A stretch of 56,910 bases of DNA from contig JAQIFP010000034.1 of assembly GCA_030141585.1 (NCBI GenBank), positions 1 through 56,910 of the forward strand, given 5' to 3'. Below the pieces are notes generated by a model. The model worked only from the letters and a program-made list of their open reading frames with translations, did not search any database and had not been told where the DNA came from. The position numbers were made by a program, and so were the translations under genes. Position 1 is the first letter of the stretch. Every line of letters starts with the position of its first letter. The DNA is from Ophryocystis elektroscirrha. Taxonomy: Eukaryota > Apicomplexa > Conoidasida > Neogregarinorida > Ophryocystidae. Shown here piece by piece: positions 12,051 through 24,635 of this stretch.

Positions 12051-14384
12051 ATGGTTAAAATAAGTTGCACACGTCATCCTAAACGAAACTATAAGCGAAT
12101 ATTTTTATCTAAAAGAAACGGGTATATTTATCTTCAACCCAGTAAAATCATCAAAATTTTTTTTTTAAGTCTATCTTTTTTTTTTTATACAATATTTGGT
12201 AACTCATAAGAAATTTAATACTATTTTTCATTTCTATAAGGTTTATGCTTACTATGGAGGAATAAAACAACAATTCAGTGCAAGGTAATCTATATGTATC
12301 GATGTACACTATACAAAGTTTAAATTATTATAGACTATATATATATAATATATACATGTACATGTATATATTATAAGTTTTATTGTGAAGTAAACTCATT
12401 GAAAATATACGTTTGCTTTAAACTGAGCTTAATACTTATTTAATGAACTAAAATATGTTTTTTTTTTTTTTTTTTTGAGAGAAAGATGCTTAGGCTGGTC
12501 ACAATCTTATAGGTGCCTTATTCTCATATAAAACCAATATGTCTATTTAATAAAAACTGCTCTAATCTTGATATAATATCGCTTTCCCATGAAAATTGCA
12601 AGCATCTGGTTGATAATAAGATTCCGTCACCAGTATACATTTTTTTTGAAGTAGACAATTACTTTATTCAGCCTTCAAAGCAATTGATGAACAAACAGTA
12701 AGATACTAAATGTGCTATTTCAAAACAGAAATACAGAAAGTAAATGCTCTTCAAATTTTGCAGGCTTTGATGTGGTCAAGCGTGCCCCTTGTGAAAGTTT
12801 AAGAAAAAGTATTTTTAATGACACTTTATTTTTCATAAGTCCCAGAATCAAGTAATTTGAAGATATTCAATTTTTTCATTAAATATAATAACATATTATA
12901 ACATTTAGTGTCATTAATATTTATTACATATATTTATAAGTACAGATAATATATATATTTATAGACGTATACATATATATAGATGTTAATATATATATAT
13001 ATACATAAGCATACACATATATGTAGATTTGAATATAAATATATATATATATATTAATGATTTAAATTATTATGTTGAATATAATGGACATATTATAATA
13101 TATTATTAACATGTGTAATTATTTGTATATATATATATATATGAAACCTCGAGTAATAGATTCCTTTGTTATTGAATACACATGAGCATTCAAATATACT
13201 ATGATACATAAATAATTGAATCTATAAAGCAACATCAACACTCAATAACAACAATTTTGTATACAAATTATAGACTCAGTATATATAATATAATTTTTTT
13301 TGCATAATTCTGTGATCTTAATTGTAGTATTATTACTGTTGGCGTGAACGATTTTCCAAAGGTTCAAAGATCCGTAGCCGATGTAGAATATGAAAAATTT
13401 TATAACGAAACTCTTAACGAAATGATATTTCCAGGATTAGCTAGAAATGAATTATTCCAACTATGGTCCCAGCCAGAGCCAGCTACTATATTTTGGTAAT
13501 ATCATCTAAGAAACTATCACATTTACATATAACCTCAATATCATAATAGATTTTCGTTTATAATATTTTTTTCCAGCACGGTATAGTTAAAAGTTATTAA
13601 TTCAGTAAAAACTGCTACAGTAATTGATTATTTATTTACTATTTCAAGCTTAATTGATTAGGCTAGCATATGCCATATACGTACAAACATATTTATGGTG
13701 ATAATTTACATATTATAGGCTATTTATATATATATATGTATGTATATATATATGTATGTATATATATATGTATGTATATATGTATGTATATATATATATA
13801 TGTAATATATAATATTATTTATCTTCAGACATCTATATGAAGTAAACTTATGTGAAAAAGCTTTTCTGACACATAAAATTGTTTAATGACTGTATAAATG
13901 TGTGTATAATATGTTTGACTGTATAAATATTGATAGACTAGCTGGTGTTAGATATTATTAGTTGAAATCGTTTATACTATTTAATTTATTATGTATAATA
14001 TAAAAGATAGTATGTATACATATTTAGATAAATCTAGCATAAACGACTGCTAGCTAATATTGCTAAGTAATATATAATAAAAATATAGTCAAATCAGTTA
14101 AGTAAAGAATTTTAAAAGTATCTACAAATTTATGCATTTTAGGAAAATGGTTGGATTTGTTAATCAAACAATCCCTCTTCCAGCTAGTATAGCTATACTT
14201 AATAGTAAAAAATATCACTTAAGTTACCTTATCAGATTTCCACACAGAACATCCTACAATAAAAAGCGTTCTTATTCGAACAGCCGGACCCTATATCATG
14301 ATAAACGACTTTATTCCCATATTTTCTATAGCTACCGGATTAATAAGTCTTTTTAATTTAGTTAAACTGATATATTTCAATTAA
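12051..14384 (+). CDS. CDC50: CDC50/LEM3 family P4-ATPase flippase beta subunit
   Basis: Membrane chaperone/beta subunit of phospholipid flippases (P4-ATPases), acting in the endomembrane system. Exons 12051-12198, 12241-12284, 12513-12697, 12729-12851, 13328-13495, 14143-14204, 14236-14384; phases close to about 292 aa. First TM near residues 35-55 (KIIKIFFLSLSFFFYTIFG), last TM near the C-terminus (IPIFSIATGLISLFNLV). Family landmarks in the ectodomain: PVYIFFEVDNYF, a C...APCE...FNDT block corresponding to PCG..FNDT, LWSQPEPATIFWKM for the usual VWMRTAALPTFRKLY, and IKSVLIRTAGP before the last TM. The fold is easy to recognise although sequence is divergent. Two introns are exactly 31 nt. 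It starts only 60 bp after AsnRS. Confidence 0.8.
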
Positions 14385-14735
14385 AACTTCAAATCGTGTT
14401 TTGATTAAAAAAAAAACCATAAATTAATTTTTCTTAAATGTAATATTTTCTAAACATGTAAATTTAACAACATTTGTACTCCCGAATTTACGTTTTGTAA
14501 AAACTTATGAATTACATTAAAATAATTTTAACAAGAAATTTGACTAATGCAATTTTATCAAGTAATCATCGATTGGAAAACACTGTCATTGTAACCATAT
14601 TTGATCAATCAAATTATATATTTAGATGTTGATGATTTGTATCATATTACTGTTAAATTATGCATTCAAAATATCTCATAGCTGGCTTATAAAAACCCTC
14701 AAATCTAAAGACTTACATCGCTTAATAGAAACTGT
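14385..14735. other. Intergenic, no feature seen
   Basis: AT-rich spacer between the CDC50 stop and the next candidate start. I see no ORF, repeat array or RNA gene. Confidence 0.5.
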
Positions 14736-17090
14736 ATGAGTAAATTACTAGACTATTTAATAGGTCAATATGCTATTACAAGAGCTTATGGTGGGGCAAG
14801 TAACAAAAAACCTGTCTTCAGGTTTTGGGTGTAATTTCGTTATTAGGGACAACTTTAAGCAGGTAGATAAATGTACATTTGGTTCATAATTATGTGTAGT
14901 TTCCAAATAAGTTTATGCTAGTAATTCTATGTATAATTTATTATTAGGCATATATGCGTTTGTTCTTATTCAATACTTATCTACCGTTATATGTCTATAT
15001 ACTACCAATTGCATTGATACGTATATAATAACATGTTCATAACTATGTACTATTTTTATATAGACAAAGTGCACACATATCAAGAGTAAGCTCAATGCGA
15101 CTTTTGTATATATCTATTCACATATATAAGAGAGCATTATTTAAATATATTTGAGTCGTTTTATCGTAATAATCCAAATACTACTATGTGTTCGCTTCTG
15201 TATTATTTTCTACACAAATGCGTATCTATAAATAATAATTTATATGATTTACAGTTTTATTGATTCAGATTTGGGTTTCTCCAAGTAACTCATCTTTATT
15301 TTCTGAGGAACAATAGAAAATTAACGACTCCTTATTTGGAGAAAACCCAGTAGAAAAAATTGCTAAAAAGGAGTTGGCTGCCAAAGGGGAACCCATCGAA
15401 TTAGCGCCAACTTTATTATACGAGTTATTCGAAGATGTCCATATTTTCATATTCAGTAATAAAAATGTTCCAACTCCATTTTGTATGTAGCGATTATGTG
15501 CGTATATGGCTTTGTCATTATATACCAAATTCTTATAGCTTTACGGCAAGCTAATATATGGAAAGATTTGGAATTCTTAGTAAGTTCCCAATAAATTATC
15601 TCAAATTATCTAAAATCATTTTATACGAATTAAAATCGCAACTAATAATTCTATAAATCAAAAATATAAAAGTTATATGAATAATGAAATTATTACTCAG
15701 TATATCAATATATATATACAAATTCAATTATGTTTAATAAAATTATTTTTTTATTACAAAACTAATTCTATAGATTAGGTGTTTAAACAAAGTCAAAAAT
15801 TATTAGTGCATTTATGTTTACACACACATATATATATATATGTAAATACATATCTATATAGATGTGCATATATATGAATGTGAATATATTTGCATATTTA
15901 TATATTCTTGTGATTATAAGTTTTGCTTACTTTTCTATATAATTGATTTATTATGTAAAATGTATATTCAAGAATACAGTATGAAACACATCCACGTAAA
16001 GTCCTGTAGTCTATCTATATATTATAAAGCAAATGCACATAAATGAATACATTTTAATTAATTTTAGAGTATTGATACGTGGAAGTCGGATTTGGAGACG
16101 AAATTTGTGTAATAATATCAGAAATGTTCTGTTCACTGCTTATAGATGGCAGTCTAGCCTTGAATTTTGGATATTTGTACGAATTTTTTTATGTTAAAAG
16201 GTTTCAGCGACATCGATATTTGTCTACGAAAAACACCTTATTGCGAACACAATCTGAACTCCCTTATTTTCACGAGTATTTAAGCGGTAAATAAAACACA
16301 TCAATTGACATCTACAACCACAGAAAAGGTTTCCGATAATTTGCATCAAGTAATGATTATGAAGCTTTATTGATATTTAGATTGTTGAACTACCATTTTA
16401 TGCTTACTTTTTCTTCGTATCAATAGCCTTGCTTATTTGGCCAGTATTAAATTTATCAATTGTTTGGCGTGCTGGGTTTATTACTGTTTCAACTATAGCA
16501 ATACTTCTATCAGTAATCTTAATAAGCTGGCTATTAGTGTACGTATATGATATAAATCAACTAATTGGTAGTTGGATCAAGTCTAAATTTCATCCGTCTC
16601 TAACTTCTGTGTTACGATATATACAAACGTATGATACAGATGAACAAGACTCATGTGAAATTATAGCCGAAATAGGTATTATTAAATTTTTCAATATATG
16701 CTGCTGTAGATAAAAAACCGTTTGTTTATAAAAATAGTAAATTACAACAATACATCCAGAAAAAGAAATTTATAAAGTAACACAATGACATTAAAATATT
16801 TCTTTCAGTTTTCAAGAGGCATTATTTCCTTTTGGACGCTTAGGTATATAAACTATTACTGATGCACACGTTAAGGGCCCATTGTCATTTTACGTATAAT
16901 TCAAATCTTATTATTTTTTAACGTATGCTGAGCCGATTCATAGCTTGCTGGGGTACAGGTGGTCCTAACAACCATTTTGATAAGACTATTACTATCCCAT
17001 ACATGGCAACTTAAAGTGTTCCAAAAATACTCCTATCGGCCTGGAATTGCTTTATTTATAGTAGCAGTGGGAATCTGGTTATTTTATTAG
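14736..17090 (+). CDS. Unrecognised multi-exon membrane protein (model incomplete)
   Basis: I do not recognise the family. Coding segments are clear by frame and composition: 14736-~14800 (MSKLLDYLIG...), 15269-~15485 (contains KKELAAKGEPIELAPTLLYE), ~15536-15579 (LRQANIWKDLEFL), a segment from 16068, ~16235-16289 (ending ELPYFHEYLSG), 16427-16675 and a last segment ~16950-17090 ending GIALFIVAVGIWLFY. The 16427-16675 exon encodes a strong TM region (residues IVWRAGFITVSTIAILLSV) followed by a soluble loop with DTDEQDSCEII. Another TM closes the protein. Exon joints around 14790-14860, 15300-15330 and after 16675 do not close cleanly in my hands, so the N-terminus and the penultimate exon are uncertain. 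Two separate genes cannot be ruled out. Confidence 0.4.
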
Positions 17091-17159
17091 TAAGCAGTTA
17101 TTATAAAATAATAATCAAAAATAAAATATATTATAAATTAAACTTCAAATAATAAATAT

Positions 17160-17200
<41 letters not shown>

Positions 17201-17713
17201 TATTTTTTATATATGTATATTAGAGATAATATTGCATACGTAGATACATGACAACATATACATACACTATACATATAGAGATATAAGTAAATATATTTAG
17301 TATATTATGAATTAATTAAAACTTAAAATAAATATACATTGAATGATATTTCATTTGCATAACTATATCAACAAAATATAATGAGTATTATATTATATAT
17401 AATATTTTATAAAAACATCTAAATTTTATTATATTAGCTTAATAGATATAATTCGTAAATATATTATATATGGAGATTAAGTCGTTTAAAAGTAAATAAA
17501 TAGAGTATTGTTGATAATAGTCAGAAATATGATTTCTGCTTCAATAATTTATTTGCATTTTCCAGTCCAAAGATTATCAAAGATTACGTTTTTGTAAAAA
17601 TATATGTTAAAAGTTCATAAATGAATAGACCGTGAATACAGAAGTATTAATTGACAGGAAGCAAATATTTCGGGTATATCTTATTCAAATATATCTTTGT
17701 ATCATTTCAATAG
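17091..17713. other. Intergenic, AT-rich
   Basis: Contains a (TA)n run at about 17160-17196 and otherwise featureless AT-rich sequence. No gene recognised. Confidence 0.5.
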
Positions 17714-18585
17714 ATGCAAGAAAAAAATCTTTATCAAAAAAACAAAAAAAACAAAGAAATGATCAATTATTTAAAGTAATAAAATGAATTGCATATCACA
17801 TTAAAACAGGGAAATTATTTTCCTCCAAACTTTTTATAATCCTCAAATTATAAATGAAGCAAGAACTTCAGGAAGAAAATATTTTAACAGTTTATCAAGA
17901 GAAACGCAGCAGTACTTATTTCTGTAGTTTACAAAGTTTAGATATTATATAACAATCTTTACTAGTTTTAGTAAAAATGAAGGAGTTTTAACGAAAACGG
18001 ATTTTCTCAATATACTGGAATCTGTGGAAAACCACGGATTCCCATCACAATCTGGTAATTTTAGTTACAGTAATCATTTATTTTTGATAGAAAAGTTGTT
18101 TAACTTGTTTAGTGACAATGAAGAAATAAAGCTAAATGTAAAAAAAAAAGATTCAAGGTGAAAAAAAAAAGTAGAGTTTTAAGGCATTTGTCGGAACGGT
18201 TTCAAATCAGTCGTCTGATTTCTTTAAAATTACCCCTCAAACACTATTTTCAATAACTGATGTTGATGGAGATGGGTATCAAAAGTATACATACATAACC
18301 AGTTTACAGATATATTGGCTTAGATGATTTAGAAAATATATTTACCAATTATGAACCTAAATTATCTAAGTTAGATATTCAAGATATATTGAATGATATG
18401 TCGGAAGTCAGTGGAAAACAAATAAACCTTGAGGCATTCACGTATTGGTTAAATCGGGTAATTATATTTGTTAAATTATATTAAATCTTTTATATGTTTA
18501 GGTCATGGCGAGAGAAACCATTATTAATCAAAATAGTTTAGATAATCATAGCAACTACCAATCATCAAATAGTAAAATTATGTGA
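17714..18585 (+). CDS. EF-hand calcium-binding protein
   Basis: About 224 aa from exons 17714-17775, 17810-17923, 17972-18137, 18175-18275, 18310-18457 and 18502-18585, with introns of 34, 48, 37, 34 and 44 nt. One canonical EF loop is visible, DVDGDGYIGLDD, with acidic residues at positions 1, 3, 5 and 12; the 34-nt intron splits it after the second Gly codon. Flanking helix-loop-helix segments (KNEGVLTKTDFLNIL; DNEEIKLNSFKAF; SEVSGKQINLEAF) look like EF hands that have lost calcium ligands, a calcineurin-B/centrin-like four-hand layout with only hand 3 intact. Lys-rich N-terminus, polar C-terminal tail. Partner and role unknown. It is convergent with the ubiquilin gene, 39 bp between stops. 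Confidence 0.7.
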
Positions 18586-18624
18586 GAATTTTTTTTTTTC
18601 TTTTTCTAATAATACACATTATAT

Positions 18625-20156
18625 TTAAGATTCATTTTCGTCAACAGGTTGATTGGATTCATTATCAATAGCATGGTTGTTATTATTTGAAACATCGGCT
18701 TTACTTTCAGCTTTTAATGCTTGAGATTTTTGATACAGTGCACGGTAAAAATTTCTGTGTTTCTGAGCTACTCCGGACGCAACAACTCTTGAAGTAAACT
18801 TTTGCTGTAAATTAGCTTTAGGGCGAACAGCTGAACAAAAATATCAAGTCAAATATTAAACATACACCATGGACTTGGAATAGGATCTGAACTTGGTGAT
18901 TCGTCGGTTTTCAAGTCATAAGATTTTACTGTATTATCAGAAGTTCCATATGCAGCTGCAGCTGTTGCATGCCAGATAGGTTCTTGAATGGATTCATATA
19001 CGTTACGTAACGCGTTAAAACCCTATACAATTTGTAATTATACTTTAATACATTGGCACAAAATGTTTAATAAGTAAAAAGGGTATTTACATATTAAATT
19101 ACTGCAATTACAATAATATAAAGATATTAAGAATAATTTAATAGAATAAAATTGATTTATGTAGTAAATTGACATATTTTAAATCATTTAACGTTTATAT
19201 ATATATATATATATATATATAATAATTATAATTGATAGTCAATAAGTAATTCTAACTAATAATTATAATAAATAATAATGGTATAAGTTATATTTATAAT
19301 TAATATGATGACTTACTCCTGGAGCAGCGTCAATATTATTTAACGCTCTGTCAGTGTTGCTAATCATTTCTTGCATCAAGCTAGGATTCTGTAGTGCTTC
19401 GACAGATTCACGTAAAAGCTAATAGTATAAAATATATAAATTAATTACTTGGGGATCATTGAATATGCGATTTAAATCAAGATTACGCTCACGGAGTTCA
19501 CGCATTTGAGGATTCGAATTTATAATATTAGAAATAAGATCTGGATTAGACAGAATAGAGCGCATAACAGGAGAGCTCATAAATTGCCTTAAAGCGTTTG
19601 GGTCTGTGAACAAATTACGCATCATATCCAAATTCCGATTATTTGCTTGAGATGGTAGTAAGAATGAATGCTGTTGCTGTGTCTGAGCTTGTGTTTGCTG
19701 TGTCTGAGCAGGCTGCCCAGAATTATTTGTTGTATTTGGTAAAGGTGTGAGATTACCAAATAGCTGAGAAGTTCGGGGTATGAAAATGAAACGGGGACTG
19801 AAATCAGTGGCTTCAGGATTAACTGTAGAAGTTGTTTCAGTGTTAACTGCAGCCGGTACAGTTTGATCAGTATGAGTTGTACGAAAAGAACAAATTACAT
19901 GAAGAAACTTTTCAGTAATAATATGTGAATCCGGCAAATTGGATCCATTCGCACCTTGTCTTACATTTATGTCATAGATAGTTGTATCTTCGGGTATCAG
20001 ATACTCTGATTCTAATATTGTTTTTAATTCCGCTACACTGCCATCCTTCGATATTGATAAGTCAAAGTCTAATGACTCTTCCTGAGTTATCTCCATATCA
20101 TCTACAACGTGTAACCGAACGGTTATGCTATGTTGGTCATTTTCTTCAACACTCAT
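18625..20156 (-). CDS. DSK2: Ubiquilin/DSK2-type ubiquitin shuttle protein
   Basis: Proteasome shuttle family: N-terminal ubiquitin-like domain, central STI1 repeats, C-terminal UBA. Exons (minus): 20156-19449, 19418-19317, 19022-18866, 18830-18625; about 390 aa. The UBL spans roughly residues 8-95. A Gln/Thr-rich linker follows, then an unmistakable STI1 block: LRQFMSSPVMRSILSNPDLI, NPQMRELRERN, LLRESVEALQNPSLMQEM, NIDAAPGGFNALRNVYE. The C-terminal ~70 residues sit where the UBA should be but lack its MGF/MGY loop and glycines, so ubiquitin binding may be weakened or lost. ATG at 20156 is preferred because an acceptor CAG lies just upstream; an ORF extension to 20231 exists. Confidence 0.85.
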
Positions 20157-20607
20157 CGCCGGTTCACAAATCTGTGTCGTAAAAAGTTTTAAATCACATT
20201 TAACATCATCATAATCGAAGTATTTTATCAATTCAAATTTAACAATTTAATTTTTTTTAAAGGGGTTTTCAAAATAATTTTTTTATTATTAGTAACTTTT
20301 TTTCGCTCTACAAAAATTAAATTTTTGAAAATTATTTATTTATAGTTAATCTAGGTAACAATAATTGCAAATATTTGATAGTAGTCATCGAATTTTTTTG
20401 TGTGCGTAAACTATAACTTCAAGGCAACTTTTATTTATGGAAAATAGACTAACGCGTAGTGTCACATTATGTACAGTCGAAAAATATCAAATGTCAAACA
20501 AATATATATGAAATACATCAAAAACTGAGCATGTATATTTTTTATAGTATTATATGTGTTGAATGTATATTAATTTTGTTGAAAACATACATATTACTCA
20601 AAAAATA
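20157..20607. other. Spacer between unknown gene and ubiquilin gene
   Basis: About 450 bp on the shared minus-strand path. It may hold a non-coding first exon of the ubiquilin gene, since the open frame continues from 20156 to 20231 and a splice acceptor precedes the ATG. Nothing else seen. Confidence 0.4.
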
Positions 20608-21536
20608 TCAGCTATTAATATTTTCAATGTCAAGTTTTTGCCTGTGTGAAGGGTTTTCACAGATCTCACCAACTCGCTTATAATTATTTTGTGTTTTAGT
20701 ATCTGCAGAAGTAAAGTATCCCTAATTATAAATGATTAACTTTGAATACTACCTCCAACAAAGGAATATACCTAGTGTTTATTTCATATAAAGGGAGACA
20801 TTTTGATAGTAATTCTGTTATATGCGCTACATCTAATTCTCTGTTTAAATCTATATTCATCTTTTCAGGGATAATTATACTTTCAGCCTAAAATAATAGT
20901 TATATTTTGACATCTTTTCTGGAATAACAAATTATAGTGCTTATTGCTATATTAAGTACACGTGTTTTAATGGTAATTATTGGATTATATATTAATTTGT
21001 GAATGTATAAAAAGCAATTAATTATAATGGGTAGAGTTATAATTAATTATATATAATAAAATGTGATAATTAAATATTTACAGCCTGTAGTATATATATA
21101 TATATATATATGTCTTTCTATTTATGTATCAAAATAAACCTACATTAGGGTGAAGATTGTTATAATTGGTCTTAGAGTTTTCGTGAAATTGAACGTAAGC
21201 CTCATAATTCTAATTTACGTATATATGAATAAATTATACTTGAAATTGCGTTAAGTCAATAGGGTACAATGCAAGAATGGGGTTTTCTGTAATAGCATCT
21301 AAAGCCCATTCTAAATCAACAGAAGGTTTTTCAGGGAAAGAATCTTTTTTTTTCAAAAACTTTGCAATAGCTGCAAGTTTTTCTAAAGAGACGCTTTCAC
21401 TTATGGAAGAGGGCAGTGCGGCTTTAGGAGGTGAAGTGGGTTTTGGTCTTAAAGAAAGGTTAGATGAACATTCAGTTTCATTAAAATAGTATATTAAAAT
21501 TAGTATAACATCAACAACATTGAATATATCTAACAA
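20608..21536 (-). CDS. Unknown protein, four exons
   Basis: I do not recognise it. Exons 21536-21240, 21209-21144, 20887-20753 and 20721-20608 join in phase (introns 30, 256 and 31 nt) to about 203 aa. The first ~20 residues are hydrophobic (DVILILIYYF), which could be a membrane anchor or could mean that a short upstream intron has been read through. A Pro/Ser-rich linker follows, then an acidic, mostly helical region (SLEKLAAIAKFLKKK, DLEWALDAITENPILALYPI, DVAHITELLSKCLPLYE) and a polar C-terminus. No catalytic motif. It lies between the YTH and ubiquilin genes on the same strand. Confidence 0.5.
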
Positions 21537-21568
21537 TAAATTGAAAAAAAATGATTTTTATCATATTA

Positions 21569-21600
<32 letters not shown>

Positions 21601-22212
21601 TATGGTTATTTTTATTTATGCAAGTACGTTTAATACATTCAACAGATACATTCATTTCAAAATATATATCACTTATTTTAATACTTATATATAAACACAT
21701 ATAAATGTATATATATACATGTATACATTTACATATTCCTAAAAATATATTTTATATATTTACACATGCATATATATATCTATGTATATTTTTACGTATT
21801 TACATATGCATATATTTATATATTTACATATACATATATATATATATGTATACATTTACATATTTATAAATGTATATGTTATATACTTATACATGCATAT
21901 ATATCTATGTATATGTTTACGTATTTACATATGCATATATTTATATATTTACATATACATATATTTATATATATATACGTATACGTAAAAATATATTTGT
22001 ATAATGTATATATATATATTGATGTATATAATAAGCTCTTGACATAATAAAACTTAAATGTATATTTATGTGTGAGTGTAAGTATAAATTATTACTATTA
22101 TTTGATATAGTAATATCTACAAAATATGCCACTCAAGTATATGGAGATATAAAATATTTGAAATATTGAACAATTTATTTTAAACGTTGCGTAATCAACT
22201 TTTCTATGTGTC
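21537..22212. repeat. Intergenic TA/CATA microsatellite block
   Basis: Sequence 21570-22060 is composed of TATATA, TACATA and TATGCATA runs. Short Tyr/Ile ORFs here are repeat artefacts. No gene seen. Confidence 0.75.
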
Positions 22213-22733
22213 TTACAAATTACTGTGAACATATAAAAGTGGCGGTCGAGTATTTTTGGGTTGTTTAGTGTTCATAAGAACACATAAAGCTTCACCAGCG
22301 TGGGGGTGAATTTCTTGTCCATCACGGCCAACTTTGACAGGTTTATTTTCATTAAACTGATTAGTTATATGATCGCAGTCTCGAAAATATACATCACAAC
22401 TGTAAAGATATACAGCACGAATCAATTCGATACTTAATTATCCAATGGACAGAAAAGAGTTTTCCAGGGAAGGGAGATCCATCTGGGCCACAAAATATTG
22501 TTCGGCCTTGCGCTGGACATTCCCCTGGTCTATAAAGTAGCTATTAAAACAAAATTTTATTGAAAAATCCGCATCAATATATATATGTGGCACCTATGTC
22601 ATATAATTATATATATTTATTATCAGTATTATATATGAACAACGCATATCTTAGTATATATAAATATAAAGTTATGCATATATATATATATATATATATA
22701 ATATATATTTAAATTTTTATCATAAGTAACATT

Positions 22734-22766
<33 letters not shown>

Positions 22767-24327
22767 ATATATATACTAGAAATGTTATATATGAACAACA
22801 CATATTTTTTCCTATATATATAAATATGAATATTAACATAATATGTCTATTTATTTCTATATATATATACACTAAAAGTATTATATATGAACAACACATA
22901 TTTCCCTCTCTATATATATATGCTTATTACATTAAAATAAGCATTTATATATAATAATAAATATTTAAGTAAGATTGTGTGTTATAAGTGACACTTTAGT
23001 TCTAAATAATATCATAAAAGCTGCTCACTTTGAGGTCATAACACTAAACCCAGAAAAACGAGAACTATGGTTGACAGAATAAACAAGAACAACGTAAGCA
23101 GAGGTCTGTAAAATTATTTAGCTTGTATTTAATTACTCCATAAGCTTCAGTTAAAACTTTTTCGTTGCGTTGAGAAGTTGCCCATACACCATGTTGTAAT
23201 GATTTTCCAATATTGTCACTATTATAACTTTTAATCAAAAAGTATCGCGTAGTTGGATCGGAAACTACAGATAAAAAACCATGCAAATATATATTTCTAC
23301 ATATAAATAAAGATTAAAATATATTTCACTAATACATATCGTCAATTTTACACATAAAAAAAAAAAAAATATAACTAGTATAATCTACTGTGTAGATTAT
23401 TATGTCTAGTAGATTAAAGATGTTTATGTAGATTATGTACAGTCATTATTAGCTAATGTCATTATAAAATAGCCTCTATCTCATTTATAAAAACCAATTC
23501 ATACATTTTCCGTAAGTATAAGTAGTACCAAATATAAGCATATATATATATATATATTTACACATATATACATTTATATACATATATAAATATATATTCA
23601 TTAGTAAGAGTGTATAATAAATTTAGATAAGGGTGTTATATATAGTAAATCTTTTATATTTAATGTTTTATGTGCTGTTATCATATAAATATATATATAT
23701 ATATATATATGCATAAATTTATATATATATACATATATATACACATATATACATATATATACATATATATATACATATATATATACATATATATATACAT
23801 ATATATATACATATATATATACATATATATATACATATATATATACATATATATATACATATATATATACATATATATATACATATATATAAATACATAT
23901 GTATACATACATATATGTATATACATATGCATACAGGAGTATATATACAATTAAGTATAAATATAGATAGCTATGTAGAAATAATTTAAATAATAATCAG
24001 GATGAGTAACAATTATCAAAGAATAACTGTATTTACTTAGTCTCACTAATGTAATTATTATGTCTAGGAAATACGTTACGGACTTCATGTATATATGTTT
24101 AAAACAAATAATATAGCAAAATTAGAAATAATAGAATTTAAGAATAAATACAGGTATATTTAGATTGTTTATGTGTGTTTGTTGTTTAAAATACTAATAG
24201 CTCAGTTTGTTATTAAATGTTTATGTAAAATATTTTACTCAAAATGAAGAAAACCATAATTACCTATATCGTTAACGGTTAGGGGCTGGACATTGACAAT
24301 CTCAGGATCTGGTATTCCATTTTCCAT
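22213..24327 (-). CDS. YTH-domain (YTHDC1-type) m6A reader
   Basis: Predicted reader of N6-methyladenosine RNA. Exons (minus): 24327-24264, 23264-23137, 23105-23029, 22529-22434, 22399-22213; phases close to 183 aa, little more than the YTH domain itself. Diagnostic segments: [43 protein letters not shown], and [15 protein letters not shown] with GEALCVLM, which match YTHDC1 more closely than YTHDF proteins. The first cage Trp (GVW) is present; the position of the second appears as Phe (see findings). Two introns are 31 and 34 nt. Intron 1 (about 1 kb) holds a 10-bp satellite. No zinc fingers, low-complexity arms or nuclear signal are seen. It is divergent from the POLQ-type helicase. Confidence 0.85.
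22580..22975. repeat. Diverged repeats in YTH intron 3
   Basis: Three copies of a segment containing ATATATGAACAACACATATT lie near 22629, 22783 and 22879 within TA-rich sequence. Confidence 0.7.
23500..23945. repeat. 10-bp satellite in YTH intron 1
   Basis: Core array at about 23718-23895 with unit TATATATACA, roughly 15 nearly perfect copies. Tyr/Ile ORFs on both strands in this block are artefacts. Confidence 0.9.
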
Positions 24328-24635
24328 ATTTCCCTCCTATATAGGCACGATCAGAATGAATCGAGGGCCAAAAAAAAAAAAACAAAAACAAAAACACAAG
24401 TTTAGAAATGAATGCCGTAGACGGTATTCATGTGGTTATTATTAGTGAAATTTAGTTTAGGAGTTTGGCGGTCAGACGTTTATGACCAGACATCGGTTGC
24501 ATATTACGTTACCCTAGCTGGAAATATATTAGTTAAAGTAATAAATTTATTAGTGTTATAACTTAATATATGTCTACGTAATAATTAACGTTATATGAAA
24601 TATAAAAAAAAAAAAAAAAGGGTTTTTTATTTTAG
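24328..24635. promoter_or_regulatory. Divergent region YTH gene / POLQ-type helicase
   Basis: About 300 bp between divergent genes. It should hold both promoters and the short first exon of the helicase, which I could not place. An ATG near 24480 is a weak candidate but its frame does not join cleanly. Confidence 0.4.

Noticed and set aside
15310..15320. In-frame TAG between two good-looking coding stretches of the membrane protein gene, hinting at TAG recoding.
   Set aside because: All confident genes here use TAA, TAG or TGA as normal stops; a mini-intron ending in ...AATAG fits better.
15265..15528. Minus-strand ORF of 87 codons.
   Set aside because: Mirror image of a plus-strand exon with better composition (KKELAAKGEPIELAP).
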